A stretch of DNA of 64,000 nucleotides from contig JAJPHF010000139.1 of assembly GCA_021325365.1 (NCBI GenBank), forward strand, positions 1 through 64,000, in the 5' to 3' direction. Both the position numbers and the translations under genes were made by a program. The DNA comes from Pseudomonadota bacterium. Lineage in GTDB: Bacteria > Chloroflexota > UBA6077 > JAJPHF01. Below, in pieces: positions 1-8,602 of the stretch; within the stretch, counting starts at the first letter, position 1, and each line of letters begins with the position of its first letter. A model generated the notes under the pieces. It was not told the DNA's origin and did no database searches. It saw only the letters and a list, made by a program, of their open reading frames with translations.

Positions 1-111
1 CACCGCGTCCTCAAGCTGGCCCGCACCATTGCCGACCTGGCGGATGCCGAGCAGATCGGGGCGGCGCACCTCGCCGAGGCGCTCCAGTACCAGCCCCGCG
101 GGCGGGGGTAG
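1..111 (+). CDS. ComM/YifB-family Mg-chelatase-like ATPase, C-terminal end (partial)
   Basis: The window opens inside this gene; only the last 36 residues and the stop are present. The visible segment starts HRVLKLARTIADL and ends in a helix of the type AAHLAEALQYQ. This matches the C-terminal helical domain of the YifB/ComM subfamily of AAA+ Mg-chelatase-like proteins, which act in branch migration during natural transformation. The ATPase core lies upstream of the window and cannot be checked. The assignment rests only on this conserved C-terminal signature. Confidence 0.75.
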   Translation, partial: HRVLKLARTIADLADAEQIGAAHLAEALQYQPRGRG

Positions 112-177
112 TCCGAGCATGGATACGCCTTATCCGTGCGCTATGGTAGATGAGAGACGCACCTCGGGAGACCGACC

Positions 178-738
178 ATGGCGATGACGCTCGCGGGCCT
201 GACGCTCAAGCAGTTTCTGGCGTTACCGGAGCAAGAGCCGGCGCTGGAGTACTTCAAGGGGAAGGTAAGCCAGAAGATGGTCCCGATGGGCGAGCACAGC
301 GCCTTGCAGGTGGAGTGCGCGGAGCGCTTGAACCGGCTGTTCCGGCCCGCCAGGATCGCCCGCGCCTTCACCGAACTACGGACCACTCAGAGCGGCGCGT
401 CGCTGGTGCCGGACGTAAGCCTTTATTGTTGGGACCGCATTCCCCGCACTGCGTCGGGCCGCATTGCCAGCCGCTTCCTGCTCCTACCCGACGTTGCCAT
501 CGAAATCTGGTCCCCCGGACAAAGCATCCGCGAGCTAGCTGAGAAGTGTGAATGGTTCGTCGCGAATGGCTCCCGCGTCGCCCTGCTGATCGACCACCGT
601 CGAGAGACGATCCGCGTGTACCGTCCCAACACGCCGGTCGCCATCCGGCGGCGTGGGGACACCATCAGCCTGGATGAGATCGCACCCGGTGCGGCGCTCG
701 ACGTGGCCGCCATCTTTGCGGCCCTCGACGTCGACTGA
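178..738 (+). CDS. Uma2-family (DUF820) putative restriction-type endonuclease
   Basis: A 186-residue protein with the PD-(D/E)xK-like core of the Uma2/DUF820 family. An N-terminal helix (TLKQFLALPE) precedes the segment around residues 38-60 (HSALQVECAERLNRLF). A 'VPDVSLY' strand follows, then 'LLPDVAIEIWSPGQS' and a downstream Lys (ELAEKCEWF), which form the usual acidic-acidic-Lys set. Uma2 genes are abundant in Chloroflexota and Cyanobacteria and are usually solitary with unknown cellular role. The ATG at 178 follows a GGAG-containing stretch (cgggagaccgacc). The gene stands alone between the ComM end and a degraded reading frame. Confidence 0.85.
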   Translation: MAMTLAGLTLKQFLALPEQEPALEYFKGKVSQKMVPMGEHSALQVECAERLNRLFRPARIARAFTELRTTQSGASLVPDVSLYCWDRIPRTASGRIASRFLLLPDVAIEIWSPGQSIRELAEKCEWFVANGSRVALLIDHRRETIRVYRPNTPVAIRRRGDTISLDEIAPGAALDVAAIFAALDVD

Positions 739-781
739 TCTTCAATCTGGGCAACCACTCCGCCGCGATAGCTGCCCACTC

Positions 782-1117
782 GTGCAGGCGTTCGCGGATG
801 GTGGGGTGCGCCTCGCGGTCGCCCCAGTGGCGGGCCTCGGTCGCCTGGCGCTCCATGAACCGCGGCGGCGCACCGTGACCGTCGCCGCCGAGGCGACGCG
901 CATGGCACCGGGCACGCTTGCTACGCTGGTCGCCCACGAGGGTCCCCACGTGTACGATTTCGTTAGTGGCGTCCAGTTGGATGCAGCTCCAACCCTTGCC
1001 GACCTCCGTGCGCGGCGCGACGACATCGTGCGTATTGCCGCCGCGCAGGGCGACGTGCTCGAAGGTGGCGAAGTCGTGCCCGGCTGGGCTGTGCCGGTGC
1101 GCGACTGCTTCCTGTAG
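782..1117 (+). pseudogene. HExxH zincin-like protein fragment
   Basis: From a possible GTG at 782, 111 residues are readable (VQAFADGGVRLAVAPVAG...). They include the motif LVAHEGPHVYDF, an HExxH-type zinc-binding helix near the centre. The N-terminal part looks truncated: there is no convincing ribosome binding site or signal peptide, and the frame runs unbroken from inside the end of the Uma2 gene. I read it as the surviving part of a larger small-metalloprotease-like gene. A genuine short protein is possible. The assignment to a zincin rests on the single motif. Confidence 0.4.
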
Positions 1118-1357
1118 TTCGGGGCCACTCCGCGCCGTCGGAGCGCCTACGACGGCGTCCTCACAGTGTGTCCTGTGAGCGCGTCACGCGGCCGCGCCGA
1201 GCGCGAACCGCCCGTCGTCAGGCGAATCGATTCCAGTGCAGCTCCGAGCCCCAACGCGGGATTGACGGATCATACCCCGACGCCTATGATGCCCACGCGT
1301 CGCGAGCCTGTGGCGACGGGCCGCGGCCCGCGAAACGTCGACGTGGGAGGCGAAGGG

Positions 1358-1894
1358 GTGAAGCGATTAGTGTCTACGCATCTGGCGGTGTTCCTCGCCG
1401 GCGTCTTGCTGGCAACCCTGGTCAGCGCCGTTCTGGCCAGCGGCCTCGCCGAGCCGGCCGGGCAGCAACCCTGTCCGGCCGCACCCGTTGGCCGGCCCGG
1501 CGGGAGCGGCAAGACGATCATCAATCCGCCCAGTCTGCCGGATCAGAGCGCACGGGGCTACTCGCACGGCGTCCGGGAAGGCAACCTGATCTTCATCGCG
1601 GGCCAGACCGGGACCGTCAGCGGGCCCCCCGAGCCGATCGACCTGGAGCTGCAAACGCGACGCGTGTTCGAGAAGATCCGGACCATCGTGGAAGCGGGCG
1701 GCGAATCGCTGGACGACCTCGTCTCGATGACTGTCTTCCTGACCGACATGCGCTACGCGGATGACTTCACCCGCTTGCGCGCGGAGATTCTGGGCCGGGA
1801 CTTCCCCGGGAGCGCCGTGATCGGCGTTCACAGTCTGGTGAACCCGAACGCGGTGCTGGAGGTGCAAGCCGTCGCCGCGCTCCACTGTCGCTAG
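1358..1894 (+). CDS. RidA/YjgF/UK114-family protein with N-terminal membrane anchor
   Basis: 178 residues from the GTG at 1358, preceded by GGAGG at about 1346. Residues 7-30 form a hydrophobic segment (HLAVFLAGVLLATLVSAVLASGL), a signal peptide or anchor. After a Pro/Gly-rich linker comes a complete RidA fold: 'GYSHGVREGNLIFIAGQTG', 'TRRVFEKIRTIVEAGGESLDDLVSMTVFLTDM' and 'PGSAVIGVHSLVNPNAVLEVQAVA'. RidA proteins deaminate reactive enamine/imine intermediates. An exported or membrane-tethered version is less usual. The Arg that binds carboxylate in RidA (normally in the P.R.t segment near the C-terminus) is not in its usual context, so catalytic activity is uncertain. The frame extends upstream to 1166, but that part is low-complexity Arg-rich. 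Confidence 0.75.
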   Translation: MKRLVSTHLAVFLAGVLLATLVSAVLASGLAEPAGQQPCPAAPVGRPGGSGKTIINPPSLPDQSARGYSHGVREGNLIFIAGQTGTVSGPPEPIDLELQTRRVFEKIRTIVEAGGESLDDLVSMTVFLTDMRYADDFTRLRAEILGRDFPGSAVIGVHSLVNPNAVLEVQAVAALHCR

Positions 1895-2047
1895 CCCAGC
1901 CGCTCGTCACCTCGCCGGCGGCGGGGCGGACCGCGCTGCCGCTCCGCTGCCGGCGAGCCTCGGTCAAGCGCATGTCCAGGTGTGCGCGCGTGTACGTTTC
2001 GAGCGCATAGCTCGTCGGCAGCATCTGGCCCTCCTGCCCGGCTGCGA

Positions 2048-2215
2048 TCACTCCCTGCAGCCAGAGTGATGCCCGGCGTCGTCCAAGCAGTCCCCACCCA
2101 GCGCGCTGAGCACGACGACGGCTTCCATGAACTGCCCCGGACGCAAGGCCTTCCGCGATTTCTTCGCCGGCAGACACCGGTCGGCGCATGGTGCATCTCC
2201 CGGCCCCCTATAGAC
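2048..2215 (-). pseudogene. Transposase remnant (IS1380-like)
   Basis: Read on the minus strand, one frame gives LPAKKSRKALRPGQFMEAVVVLSALGGDCLDD and then a stop at 2048. The GGDCLDD motif and the preceding helix resemble the N-terminal region of IS1380-type transposases. Only about 55 residues survive, and the rest of the 1895-2388 gap contains no open catalytic domain. No terminal inverted repeats or target duplication could be seen. The family call is from memory of the motif and could be another DDE family. Confidence 0.45.
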
Positions 2216-2388
2216 TTTCGCTATTCATGGTATTATCATAGAGCGATGGCGGCAGGGGCATCCGGCAAAGTATCCGCGGGTTCAGAAGCGCCGCCGCCGG
2301 CATGCGCGACCGCGTTCGTCAGGGGGCACCGGGCGATGATTTAATGCAGGTTGTATCCGCGTGACGGTGGCCCGCTGTCGAGGCGTGT

Positions 2389-5211
2389 ATGCAGTCAGAG
2401 GCTGCCCCCAGCTACGTACGGCCCCTGCTTCGCGTGAAGCTGCGGCCGCCACGCCCACCGCCGGCCACGGTGGAGCGCCGCGATCTCTTCCACCGTCTGC
2501 AGGAAGGCATCGATCGTGCCTTAACGCTGATCTCCGCGCCGGCGGGCTCCGGGAAGACCACCCTCCTCAGCGCCTGGCTCGCCGCCCAGCCGCGTCCCGC
2601 CGCCTGGCTCGGCCTCGATCCCTCCGACAGCGGCGAGGTCACCGCGTTCGTGCGCTACGTCGTCGCGGCCATCCAAACCGTCGCTCCGGACTTCGGCCGC
2701 GGCGCGCTCGGGCTATTGTCCCTGCCACAGGTCCCTCCCGTCGACTATCTCGCGGCAGTCCTGCTCGACGAGCTAGCGACGCTCCCGGAGGCCTGCATTC
2801 TCGCCGTCGACGACTACCATCTGATCCAGGACTCCACAATCCATGCGCTGGTGAGCCAGTTAGTGTCGGGGCTCCCACCGACGGTTCATCTGATGCTGGC
2901 GGCACGCGCGGATCCGCCTCTGCCGCTCGCCCGCTGGCGAGCGCACGGACAGATGGTCGAGCTACGCGCAGCTGACTTGCAATTCAGTCCCGAGGAAGTG
3001 CGGGTCTTCCTCGAGCAAGCCCTGGGCACGGCCCCGCCGCCGGACGTCGCCGCGGCGTTCGTCGAGCGCACCGAGGGCTGGATCGCCGGGGTGCAGCTCG
3101 CCTCCCTCACGCTCAAAGCTAGCGCCGACCCGATCGCCTGGGCCGCGGCGTTCCGGACCGGCACGCATCGCCACCTACGAGACTTCTTGCTCGACGACGT
3201 GCTGGCCCAGCAGCCGGCCCCGGTGCAGGAGTTTCTCCTGCATAGCGCCGTGCTGGACCGCTTCTGTGCGCCCCTGTGCGACGCTCTGTGGGACGAGCCG
3301 CCCCAGGCGCCCAGCTCCCAAGCGCTGCTAGAGCACGTCGAGCGCGAGAACCTGTTCGTGGTCGGGCTGGACCCGGAGCAGTGCTGGTACCGCTACCACC
3401 ACCTGTTCCAGGAAGCCCTGCTCCACCGACTGCGGGCCCGATTTGGCGAGCGGGCCGTGGCGGACCTCCACCGCCGCGCGAGCCGCTGGCTGGAGACCGC
3501 GGGGCTGATCGACGAGGCCCTGACACAAGCGCTCGCGGCATCCGACCCGGTGGCCGCCGCGCGGCTGGTGGAAACGCACGCTGTTGCCGTGATGAACCGC
3601 GAGGACTGGCCGCGGTTGGAGCGCTGGCTTAGTCTCCTGCCGCCGGATCTCGTCGCTGCTCGTCCGGCGCTGCTGGTCGTTCAGGCCCTGGTGCAGCGGG
3701 TGCGCTGCCAGTATGCGGCGCTGGAAGTCTCCCTGCGCTCAGCGGAGGCCCTCCTGGACAACGAGGCAGCCCGCGGCGGCACGCCTGCGCCGGTGGTGCG
3801 CGCACACATCGACGCCTTGTGGAGCGACTACTGGTTCTACACCGGCGACGCCGATCGCAGCCTGGCGCACGCGCGGCGCGCCCTCGAGAGTTTGCCAGAG
3901 GAGCACTACTTCGTCCGGGGGATGGCGGCGGTGTTCGCTGGGATAGTGCGGTATCAGCTTGGCGACGGCCAAGCTGCCGTGGCCGAGCTGCGGGCCGAGT
4001 GGGGCAAGGGTAGCCCCGCCAGCACGGTTTACACAAGCCGGGTACTTATGGCGCTGCTCAGCAATTACGAGGCGGCTGGCGACCTGCCGCACGTAGAGGA
4101 AGCTGGGCATGGTTTGCTACAGCTTGCGAGCGCGCAGCAGCTGCCGCTCAGCGCGTCCTGGGCCCATTACGCGCTGGGATTGTCGGCCTATTGGCGCAAC
4201 GATCTCATCACCGCCGAAGAGCAGTTCACCGCCGTCATCGACGCGCCGGACGAGATCCACTTCCTGGCCGCCCGCGACAGCCTGCTGGGATTGAGTCTCA
4301 CCTACCAGGCGCAAGGCCGCACCGCCCTCGCACGGAGCACTGCCGAACGGGCTAGCCAGCACATGCTGGACACCGGCAATGAGCCGCAGCTCACGGCGAC
4401 CCGGGCGATCGAAGCACAGCTAGCATGCCTGCGCGGCGACATTGCCGCTGCCACGCAGTGGTTGCGATCATGGCGCGGCGACACGCCGACACTCGTATCG
4501 TGGAGCGTCAAACTCCCACGCCTCACTCGAGCCCACGTGCTGACGGCGCAGAACACTCCCGAGAGCCTCCGGCTCGCAACGCAAGAACTGGCCGCGCTCG
4601 CCGAAGCGTGCGAGGGACGGCACGACGTACCGCACCTGATCGAAGTCTTGGCGCTGCAGGCGGTGGCTTACCACCAGCAAGAGCAGACAGCCGACGCGCT
4701 CCGGGTGCTGGCCCACGCGGTAGCGCTCGGAGAGCCCGGCGGCTTCGTGCGCCCATTTCTGGAGCTGGGCGCCCACATGGCCGACCTGCTCCGCCGCTTG
4801 GTCGCTCAGGGCCCCGTGTCCGCTCATGCTCAGTACCTCCTCGAGGCGTTCGCTAGCCCGGCGGAATCTACCGCGGTCCCGGCCAGCAGCCCTCCCCCCC
4901 CCGAGCTGTCAGCCGAGACGCTGACCTGGCGGGAGACGGAAGTGCTCAGCCTGCTCGCGGCGCGGCTGTCGAACAAGGAGATCGCGCAGCGGCTGAGCAT
5001 CGCGACCGAGACGGTCAAGCAGCACGCGACGAACATCTACCAGAAGCTCCAGGTGAGCGGTCGGCGGGAGGCGGTGGGTCGGGCGCGCGCCCTGGGGCTC
5101 CTGGCGGCCACCCCGGAGACTGACGACCGATTGCTGGTGCCCGGCGCCAGTCCGCATCGGGCGGCCGCGCTCCACGAGCCAGGCTCGCAGGAGGGTCGTG
5201 CCAGCTCGTGA
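2389..5211 (+). CDS. LuxR-family transcriptional regulator with MalT-like ATPase domain
   Basis: 940 residues. The N-terminal STAND/NB-ARC-type ATPase has Walker A at residues 51-58 (PAGSGKTT) and a Walker B-like 'ILAVDDYH' at 137-144. A winged-helix segment follows (LEHVERENLFVVGLDPEQCWYRYHHLFQEALL). Next comes a long TPR-like helical sensor region (about 360-830), and then a LuxR helix-turn-helix at 845-905 (LTWRETEVLSLLAARLSNKEIAQRLSIATETVKQH). This is the standard MalT/LAL layout: inducer-driven oligomerisation activates transcription. A 35-residue Pro/Ala-rich tail beyond the HTH is unusual. The ligand and targets are unknown. The gene converges on the secreted-protein cluster at 5342-8602, which is not evidence of regulation by itself. 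Confidence 0.92.
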   Translation: MQSEAAPSYVRPLLRVKLRPPRPPPATVERRDLFHRLQEGIDRALTLISAPAGSGKTTLLSAWLAAQPRPAAWLGLDPSDSGEVTAFVRYVVAAIQTVAPDFGRGALGLLSLPQVPPVDYLAAVLLDELATLPEACILAVDDYHLIQDSTIHALVSQLVSGLPPTVHLMLAARADPPLPLARWRAHGQMVELRAADLQFSPEEVRVFLEQALGTAPPPDVAAAFVERTEGWIAGVQLASLTLKASADPIAWAAAFRTGTHRHLRDFLLDDVLAQQPAPVQEFLLHSAVLDRFCAPLCDALWDEPPQAPSSQALLEHVERENLFVVGLDPEQCWYRYHHLFQEALLHRLRARFGERAVADLHRRASRWLETAGLIDEALTQALAASDPVAAARLVETHAVAVMNREDWPRLERWLSLLPPDLVAARPALLVVQALVQRVRCQYAALEVSLRSAEALLDNEAARGGTPAPVVRAHIDALWSDYWFYTGDADRSLAHARRALESLPEEHYFVRGMAAVFAGIVRYQLGDGQAAVAELRAEWGKGSPASTVYTSRVLMALLSNYEAAGDLPHVEEAGHGLLQLASAQQLPLSASWAHYALGLSAYWRNDLITAEEQFTAVIDAPDEIHFLAARDSLLGLSLTYQAQGRTALARSTAERASQHMLDTGNEPQLTATRAIEAQLACLRGDIAAATQWLRSWRGDTPTLVSWSVKLPRLTRAHVLTAQNTPESLRLATQELAALAEACEGRHDVPHLIEVLALQAVAYHQQEQTADALRVLAHAVALGEPGGFVRPFLELGAHMADLLRRLVAQGPVSAHAQYLLEAFASPAESTAVPASSPPPPELSAETLTWRETEVLSLLAARLSNKEIAQRLSIATETVKQHATNIYQKLQVSGRREAVGRARALGLLAATPETDDRLLVPGASPHRAAALHEPGSQEGRASS

Positions 5212-5272
5212 GGGCGTCTATCGCCTGCGTCACCCACGGCGGGTCGGGGGCGTGCGTCCCGGAACCCCGGAA

Positions 5273-5298
5273 TCCCCAAAATCCCATACCTGGGGGCG
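5273..5298 (+). repeat. G/C-block hairpin element, divergent copy (copy a)
   Basis: A weak member of the family seen at 13166, 26459 and 36268: C-block, A-run, TCCCA, then GGGGG with a 6-nt loop. It lies between the convergent LuxR gene and the minus-strand secreted protein, so a terminator role is also possible. Confidence 0.4.
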
Positions 5299-5341
5299 AA
5301 TCGCCCGGCAGTCCTCGGTGGCAGGTAGCTGGGGCGCCAGC

Positions 5342-6457
5342 TTAGCGCTGCTCTGGTGACACGGCGCCCTGAGCCTGTGCTGCGCGTGCGGCTTGCATGT
5401 AGTCGTTGCAGTCGGCCAGCGCCTGGTTGTATGTCTCCTTGGCCTGCGCGGCGTAGCCGGCCAGCCAACCGCCCGCGGCCTGTTGATAGTAATTGGAGGC
5501 GGCGTACCGGCTGAGGAGGTTGCCAAGCTCGGCCTGCTGCAACGAGGCCAGGTTGATCTGGTCGCTGATGCCCGTGGGAGGGGCTGTCAGCCCCGCCCCA
5601 TTCGGGGTAAGCAGCGGCCGCCCGACGAGTCGGCCGACGTTGCTCGTCAACACCCCCGGCAAGGGCAGGGAAATCGACTGATTGTTCAGACCCATCGCCA
5701 ATTGCGCCTGGAGCGCCTGGAGCGCCGCGCCGCTAGGCGGCTGGCCCGCGGCGAGCTGCGCGAGCAGTGCCTGCACCGCCGCGCCGTTCGGGCCCTGGCC
5801 GCTAGCGGCGAGCTGAGCGAGGATGAGCTGCAGAGCGCCGGCGCCTTGATCGTTCGCGCCCATGGCAAGCTGCGCCAGCAGCGCCTGCACCGCGGGCCCG
5901 TTCGGACCCTGGCCGGCCGCCGCGAGCTGCTGGAGCAAGGGCAGGACGGCCGCGCCGTTCGGTGCCTGGCCGGCGAGAAGCTGCGCGAGCAGCGCCTGCA
6001 CCGGGCCGCCGTTCGGGCCCTGGCCGGCCGCGGCGAGGAGCGCGAATAGCGCTTGCACGCCCGCCTGGCCCTGCCCAGTGCCGATCAGCGTCGCGAGCGC
6101 GGCCGGGTTGGGCCCGCCCGTGCCCGCGGGGCTCGGCGCGAGCACGCCGGGCGCGAGCGAGAAGGCTGTCGGCCCCGGGCCGAGCGGCCCGGCGTTAGCG
6201 ATGACCCCGGGGGGCCCACCGAGCGCCGCGACCCCCCAGGGGCCCGCGCCGAAGGGCCCGACGAAAACGTTCCAGCCGGCCGGGCCGTACGGCGGCGCGC
6301 CGCTCGGCGTGATAGCCAGGGACTGCTGGAGCAAGGGCATCGCCTGCTCTGCCGCCCAGCCCTCGCAGATCGCTTGGTCGTCTTGCTGGGCGTGGGCGGC
6401 GGGCGCGGCCGCGAGCACCAGCGCGGCTAGTAGGAGTCCAATCGCCATTCCATGCAT
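5342..6457 (-). CDS. Secreted protein with 18-20-residue helical tandem repeats
   Basis: 371 residues from the ATG at 6457; an adjacent GTG at 6460 is possible, with AGGAG just upstream. Residues 1-23 are a clear signal peptide ending in AAHA. A Gly/Pro-rich block (about 50-110) contains PFGAGPWGVAALGGPPG and GPLGPGPTA. Seven tandem units of 18-20 residues (about 126-256, consensus GQGPNGAAVQALLAQLAA) form a likely amphipathic helical array. The C-terminal domain has LQQAELGNLLSRYAASNYYQQAA and a helix with one Cys. The first and last blocks are shared with the next three genes on the same strand, so this is the repeat-expanded member of a paralogous family. The function is unknown; a surface or matrix role is an inference. 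Confidence 0.8.
   Translation of the reverse strand: MHGMAIGLLLAALVLAAAPAAHAQQDDQAICEGWAAEQAMPLLQQSLAITPSGAPPYGPAGWNVFVGPFGAGPWGVAALGGPPGVIANAGPLGPGPTAFSLAPGVLAPSPAGTGGPNPAALATLIGTGQGQAGVQALFALLAAAGQGPNGGPVQALLAQLLAGQAPNGAAVLPLLQQLAAAGQGPNGPAVQALLAQLAMGANDQGAGALQLILAQLAASGQGPNGAAVQALLAQLAAGQPPSGAALQALQAQLAMGLNNQSISLPLPGVLTSNVGRLVGRPLLTPNGAGLTAPPTGISDQINLASLQQAELGNLLSRYAASNYYQQAAGGWLAGYAAQAKETYNQALADCNDYMQAARAAQAQGAVSPEQR
5690..6082 (-). repeat. In-frame tandem repeat array, seven units of about 54-60 bp
   Basis: The region encodes units of the form GQGPNG-x2-VQALLAQLAA. Units 2, 4 and 6 are closest to each other (GQGPNG at the start). Units 1, 3, 5 and 7 are more diverged (GTGQGQ, GQAPNG, GANDQG, GQPPSG). 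The alternation suggests expansion by duplication of a two-unit block. It lies entirely inside the coding sequence of the secreted protein. Confidence 0.8.
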
Positions 6458-6604
6458 CACGCTCTCCTAGTCGGGACAGACGCCCGGAAATCCGGTGGCT
6501 GGGCGCGCTGGTGGTAGCAACACCTCGGGCGACGCATTTCGCCACCGATGGTCCGATCCACGTTGTGAACCCACAACATGGAGCCGTTCGCCGGGAGCGG
6601 AGCA

Positions 6605-7210
6605 CTAACTGCCGCTGCCATCCTGGCTGCCGGGAGGCGTCATCCCGGGCAGTTGCGGCGGGTTGTGGTTGATGCAGAGCGCGAGCAGGATGGCGAACGT
6701 CGAGGCGGCGCGCCCGGACAGGCCGGCGGTCCACATGCCGGCCGCCGTCTGATAGGCCGCGCCTAGCCCATAGCGACCGTACAGGGTGCCCAGCTCGCCT
6801 TGCTGCAGCCCGGCGACGCCCAGCGCCGTGGTCGTGTTCGCGAAGTTGTTGACATTCGGATTGTTGAAGCCGAAGCCGCCAGGTGGGATGGTCAGCGCCG
6901 CGATGTTCGCCGCCGTTGGCCCAGGCCCGAACGGACCGTAGGCCGCCACCATCCCTGGCGGGCTGAATGCCGTCGCCGGCCCGTAGAGGCCGGCGCCGAA
7001 GGGCTGCCCCATGAACTGGGCCCAGCCGCTGGGGCCATACATGTTCGACGGGTCGAACTGGTAAGCCTGCTGCAGCGAGGGCAGCGCGGCGTTGCCCGCG
7101 TAGTCGATGCATGGGCTGATAATCTGCGGGCCCTGCGCCTGGGCGTGCGCCTGGCCCCCCGACAGGCAGAGCAGCCCGCTGGCTAGGAGCGCGGTGAGAA
7201 TTCGGCGCAT
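6605..7210 (-). CDS. Secreted protein of the same paralogous family, no repeats
   Basis: 201 residues from the ATG at 7210, preceded by AGGGAGAAC. The signal peptide (MRRILTALLASGLLCLSGGQAHAQ) is followed by PSLQQAYQFDP, then QPFGAGLYGPATAFSPPGMVAAYGPFGPGPTA, which is the family block. The conserved tail is LQQGELGTLYGRYGLGAAYQTAAGMWTAGL with a late Cys. The two Cys residues (one in the N-terminal third and one in the C-terminal helix) recur in most paralogues and may pair outside the cytoplasm. No known domain is recognised. Confidence 0.8.
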   Translation of the reverse strand: MRRILTALLASGLLCLSGGQAHAQAQGPQIISPCIDYAGNAALPSLQQAYQFDPSNMYGPSGWAQFMGQPFGAGLYGPATAFSPPGMVAAYGPFGPGPTAANIAALTIPPGGFGFNNPNVNNFANTTTALGVAGLQQGELGTLYGRYGLGAAYQTAAGMWTAGLSGRAASTFAILLALCINHNPPQLPGMTPPGSQDGSGS

Positions 7211-7295
7211 ACTAGTTCTCCCTGTACTCGTTTCGTCCCCGCAGCCAGGGACGACCCTTCGTTGTAGCGTCGTCGCATTTGCCCGTGGGTGGTGC

Positions 7296-7961
7296 CTACC
7301 GCCCGCCATCCGCGGGCTGCGCCCCGACCTGCGCTCCGTGGCAGAGCCCGCGCATGATCGTATAGACGGCCGAGGCCTGGGTCGAGTAGCCGCTGACCCA
7401 AAAGGCCGAGGTGGCCTGGGACCCCGCCCCCACCAACTGGCGCGTGTAGAGGTTGTTCAACTGAGCTTGCTGGAGCCCTGCCAGGCTGAGCGCCGTGATC
7501 GTGTTGCGGGCGTCGACGGCCGGCCTGCCGGTCGGGAAAGGCGGGCCGTTGGGGAACGCCCGAGCCGCCAGCACGGGCGCGGTGACGCCTGGGCCCAGCG
7601 GACCGTAGACGGGCACGAGCCCCGGAGGCGAGTAGAGCGTCGCGGGCCCGTAGGCGCCCGCGCCGAACGGCTGGGTCAGCGGCCCCCATCCATACTGGGC
7701 GTACCCATCGGGCTGGAAGGCATAGGCCTGGGTCAGCGAGGGCATCGCCGCCTGCGCCGCCCAGTCCGCGCACGGGTCGGGCGTCAGGAGACTCTGCAAG
7801 AGACCTGGCTGGGTCGCCGGGACCGGCTGGCAGGGGTCGCCGCCAGGCGCGGTGAGCGCGTCGCAGGGATCGGGTGGCACTGCCTGAGCCGCGGCCGGTC
7901 CGGCCGGCAGGGTCACGGTCCCAACCATGAGCAGCCCAAGGACGATCCACCGCAGCGGCAT
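7296..7961 (-). CDS. Secreted protein of the same paralogous family
   Basis: 221 residues from the ATG at 7961, chosen because GGGAGAAG lies directly upstream. An alternative in-frame ATG at 8000 overlaps the stop of the upstream gene as ATGA and would add 13 residues, so the two genes may be translationally coupled. The signal peptide ends at about AGPAAAQA. The family blocks are present: MPSLTQAYAFQPDGYAQYG, QPFGAGAYGPATLYSPPG, GPLGPGVTAP, and LAGLQQAQLNNLYTRQLVGAGSQATSAFWVSGY. An extra Cys-containing insert (DPCDAL...GDPCQPV) sits after the signal peptide. Function unknown. Confidence 0.8.
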   Translation of the reverse strand: MPLRWIVLGLLMVGTVTLPAGPAAAQAVPPDPCDALTAPGGDPCQPVPATQPGLLQSLLTPDPCADWAAQAAMPSLTQAYAFQPDGYAQYGWGPLTQPFGAGAYGPATLYSPPGLVPVYGPLGPGVTAPVLAARAFPNGPPFPTGRPAVDARNTITALSLAGLQQAQLNNLYTRQLVGAGSQATSAFWVSGYSTQASAVYTIMRGLCHGAQVGAQPADGGR

Positions 7962-7996
7962 CTTCTCCCAGTGGCAGACGCGGACACGACCGGCGC

Positions 7997-8602
7997 TCAT
8001 GGTTGGCTCCCAGTGGGCGCAGCGTCCGCGCTGCCGCCGGCTCCGCTGCCCGTGCCGCTGGTGCCAGAGGCCGCACCGGCGGCGGCCGACTCGGCCTGCT
8101 GGTTGTGGCACATCCGCGTGAGGATGGTCCGCGCGGCGCTGGCTCGCGCGGGCAGCCCGACTGCCCAGGTGGCGCCGGCCAGTTGGACCTGCCCGCCGAG
8201 CGAGAAGCGGCTGAGCAGCGTGCCCAGCTCGGTCTGCTGCTGCGAGGCGAGGTCGACTTGCTGCGACGGGGTCGGCGTGCCACCGTTGGCGACGATCGAC
8301 GCGGCGATGGCGTTGGCGGTCAGCCCTGGGCCGAGCGGCCCGGCGTTGGCCACGGGGCCCGGCGGCCCAAAGATCGCGGCCCCGCCCGCGGGATCGACAG
8401 GGCCCCACGGCGCGACGAGCGGCGCCCAGCCGAACGGTCCAACTCCCATCGGGGTATACAGCATGGACTCGGCCAGCGACGCGCGCGCCGGCGTCCGCGC
8501 CGGAATCCCGCACGGGTCGCTGCCCGGGCTCTGCGCATGCGCCGCCGGGGTGGCCACGAACAGCAGTCCGATCACCAGCGGCGCGGCCAACAGTTTTTGC
8601 AT
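7997..8602 (-). CDS. Secreted protein of the same paralogous family (first gene of the run)
   Basis: 201 residues from the ATG at 8602, with AGGGAGG eight bases upstream. The signal peptide is MQKLLAAPLVIGLLFVATPAAHAQ. The family core is present: GPFGWAPLVAPWGPVDPAGGAAIFGPPGPVANAGPLGPGLTA and DLASQQQTELGTLLSRFSLGG. The C-terminus differs from its paralogues, ending in a Ser/Gly/Ala-rich low-complexity tail after the last Cys. It is transcribed first and overlaps the next gene by ATGA if that gene uses its upstream start. Function unknown. Confidence 0.8.
   Translation of the reverse strand: MQKLLAAPLVIGLLFVATPAAHAQSPGSDPCGIPARTPARASLAESMLYTPMGVGPFGWAPLVAPWGPVDPAGGAAIFGPPGPVANAGPLGPGLTANAIAASIVANGGTPTPSQQVDLASQQQTELGTLLSRFSLGGQVQLAGATWAVGLPARASAARTILTRMCHNQQAESAAAGAASGTSGTGSGAGGSADAAPTGSQP

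Noticed and set aside
1767..2196. Long minus-strand open frames around the transposase remnant
   Set aside because: They are Arg/Ser/Pro-rich and read through the remnant in the wrong frame; only the short segment with GGDCLDD resembles a real protein.
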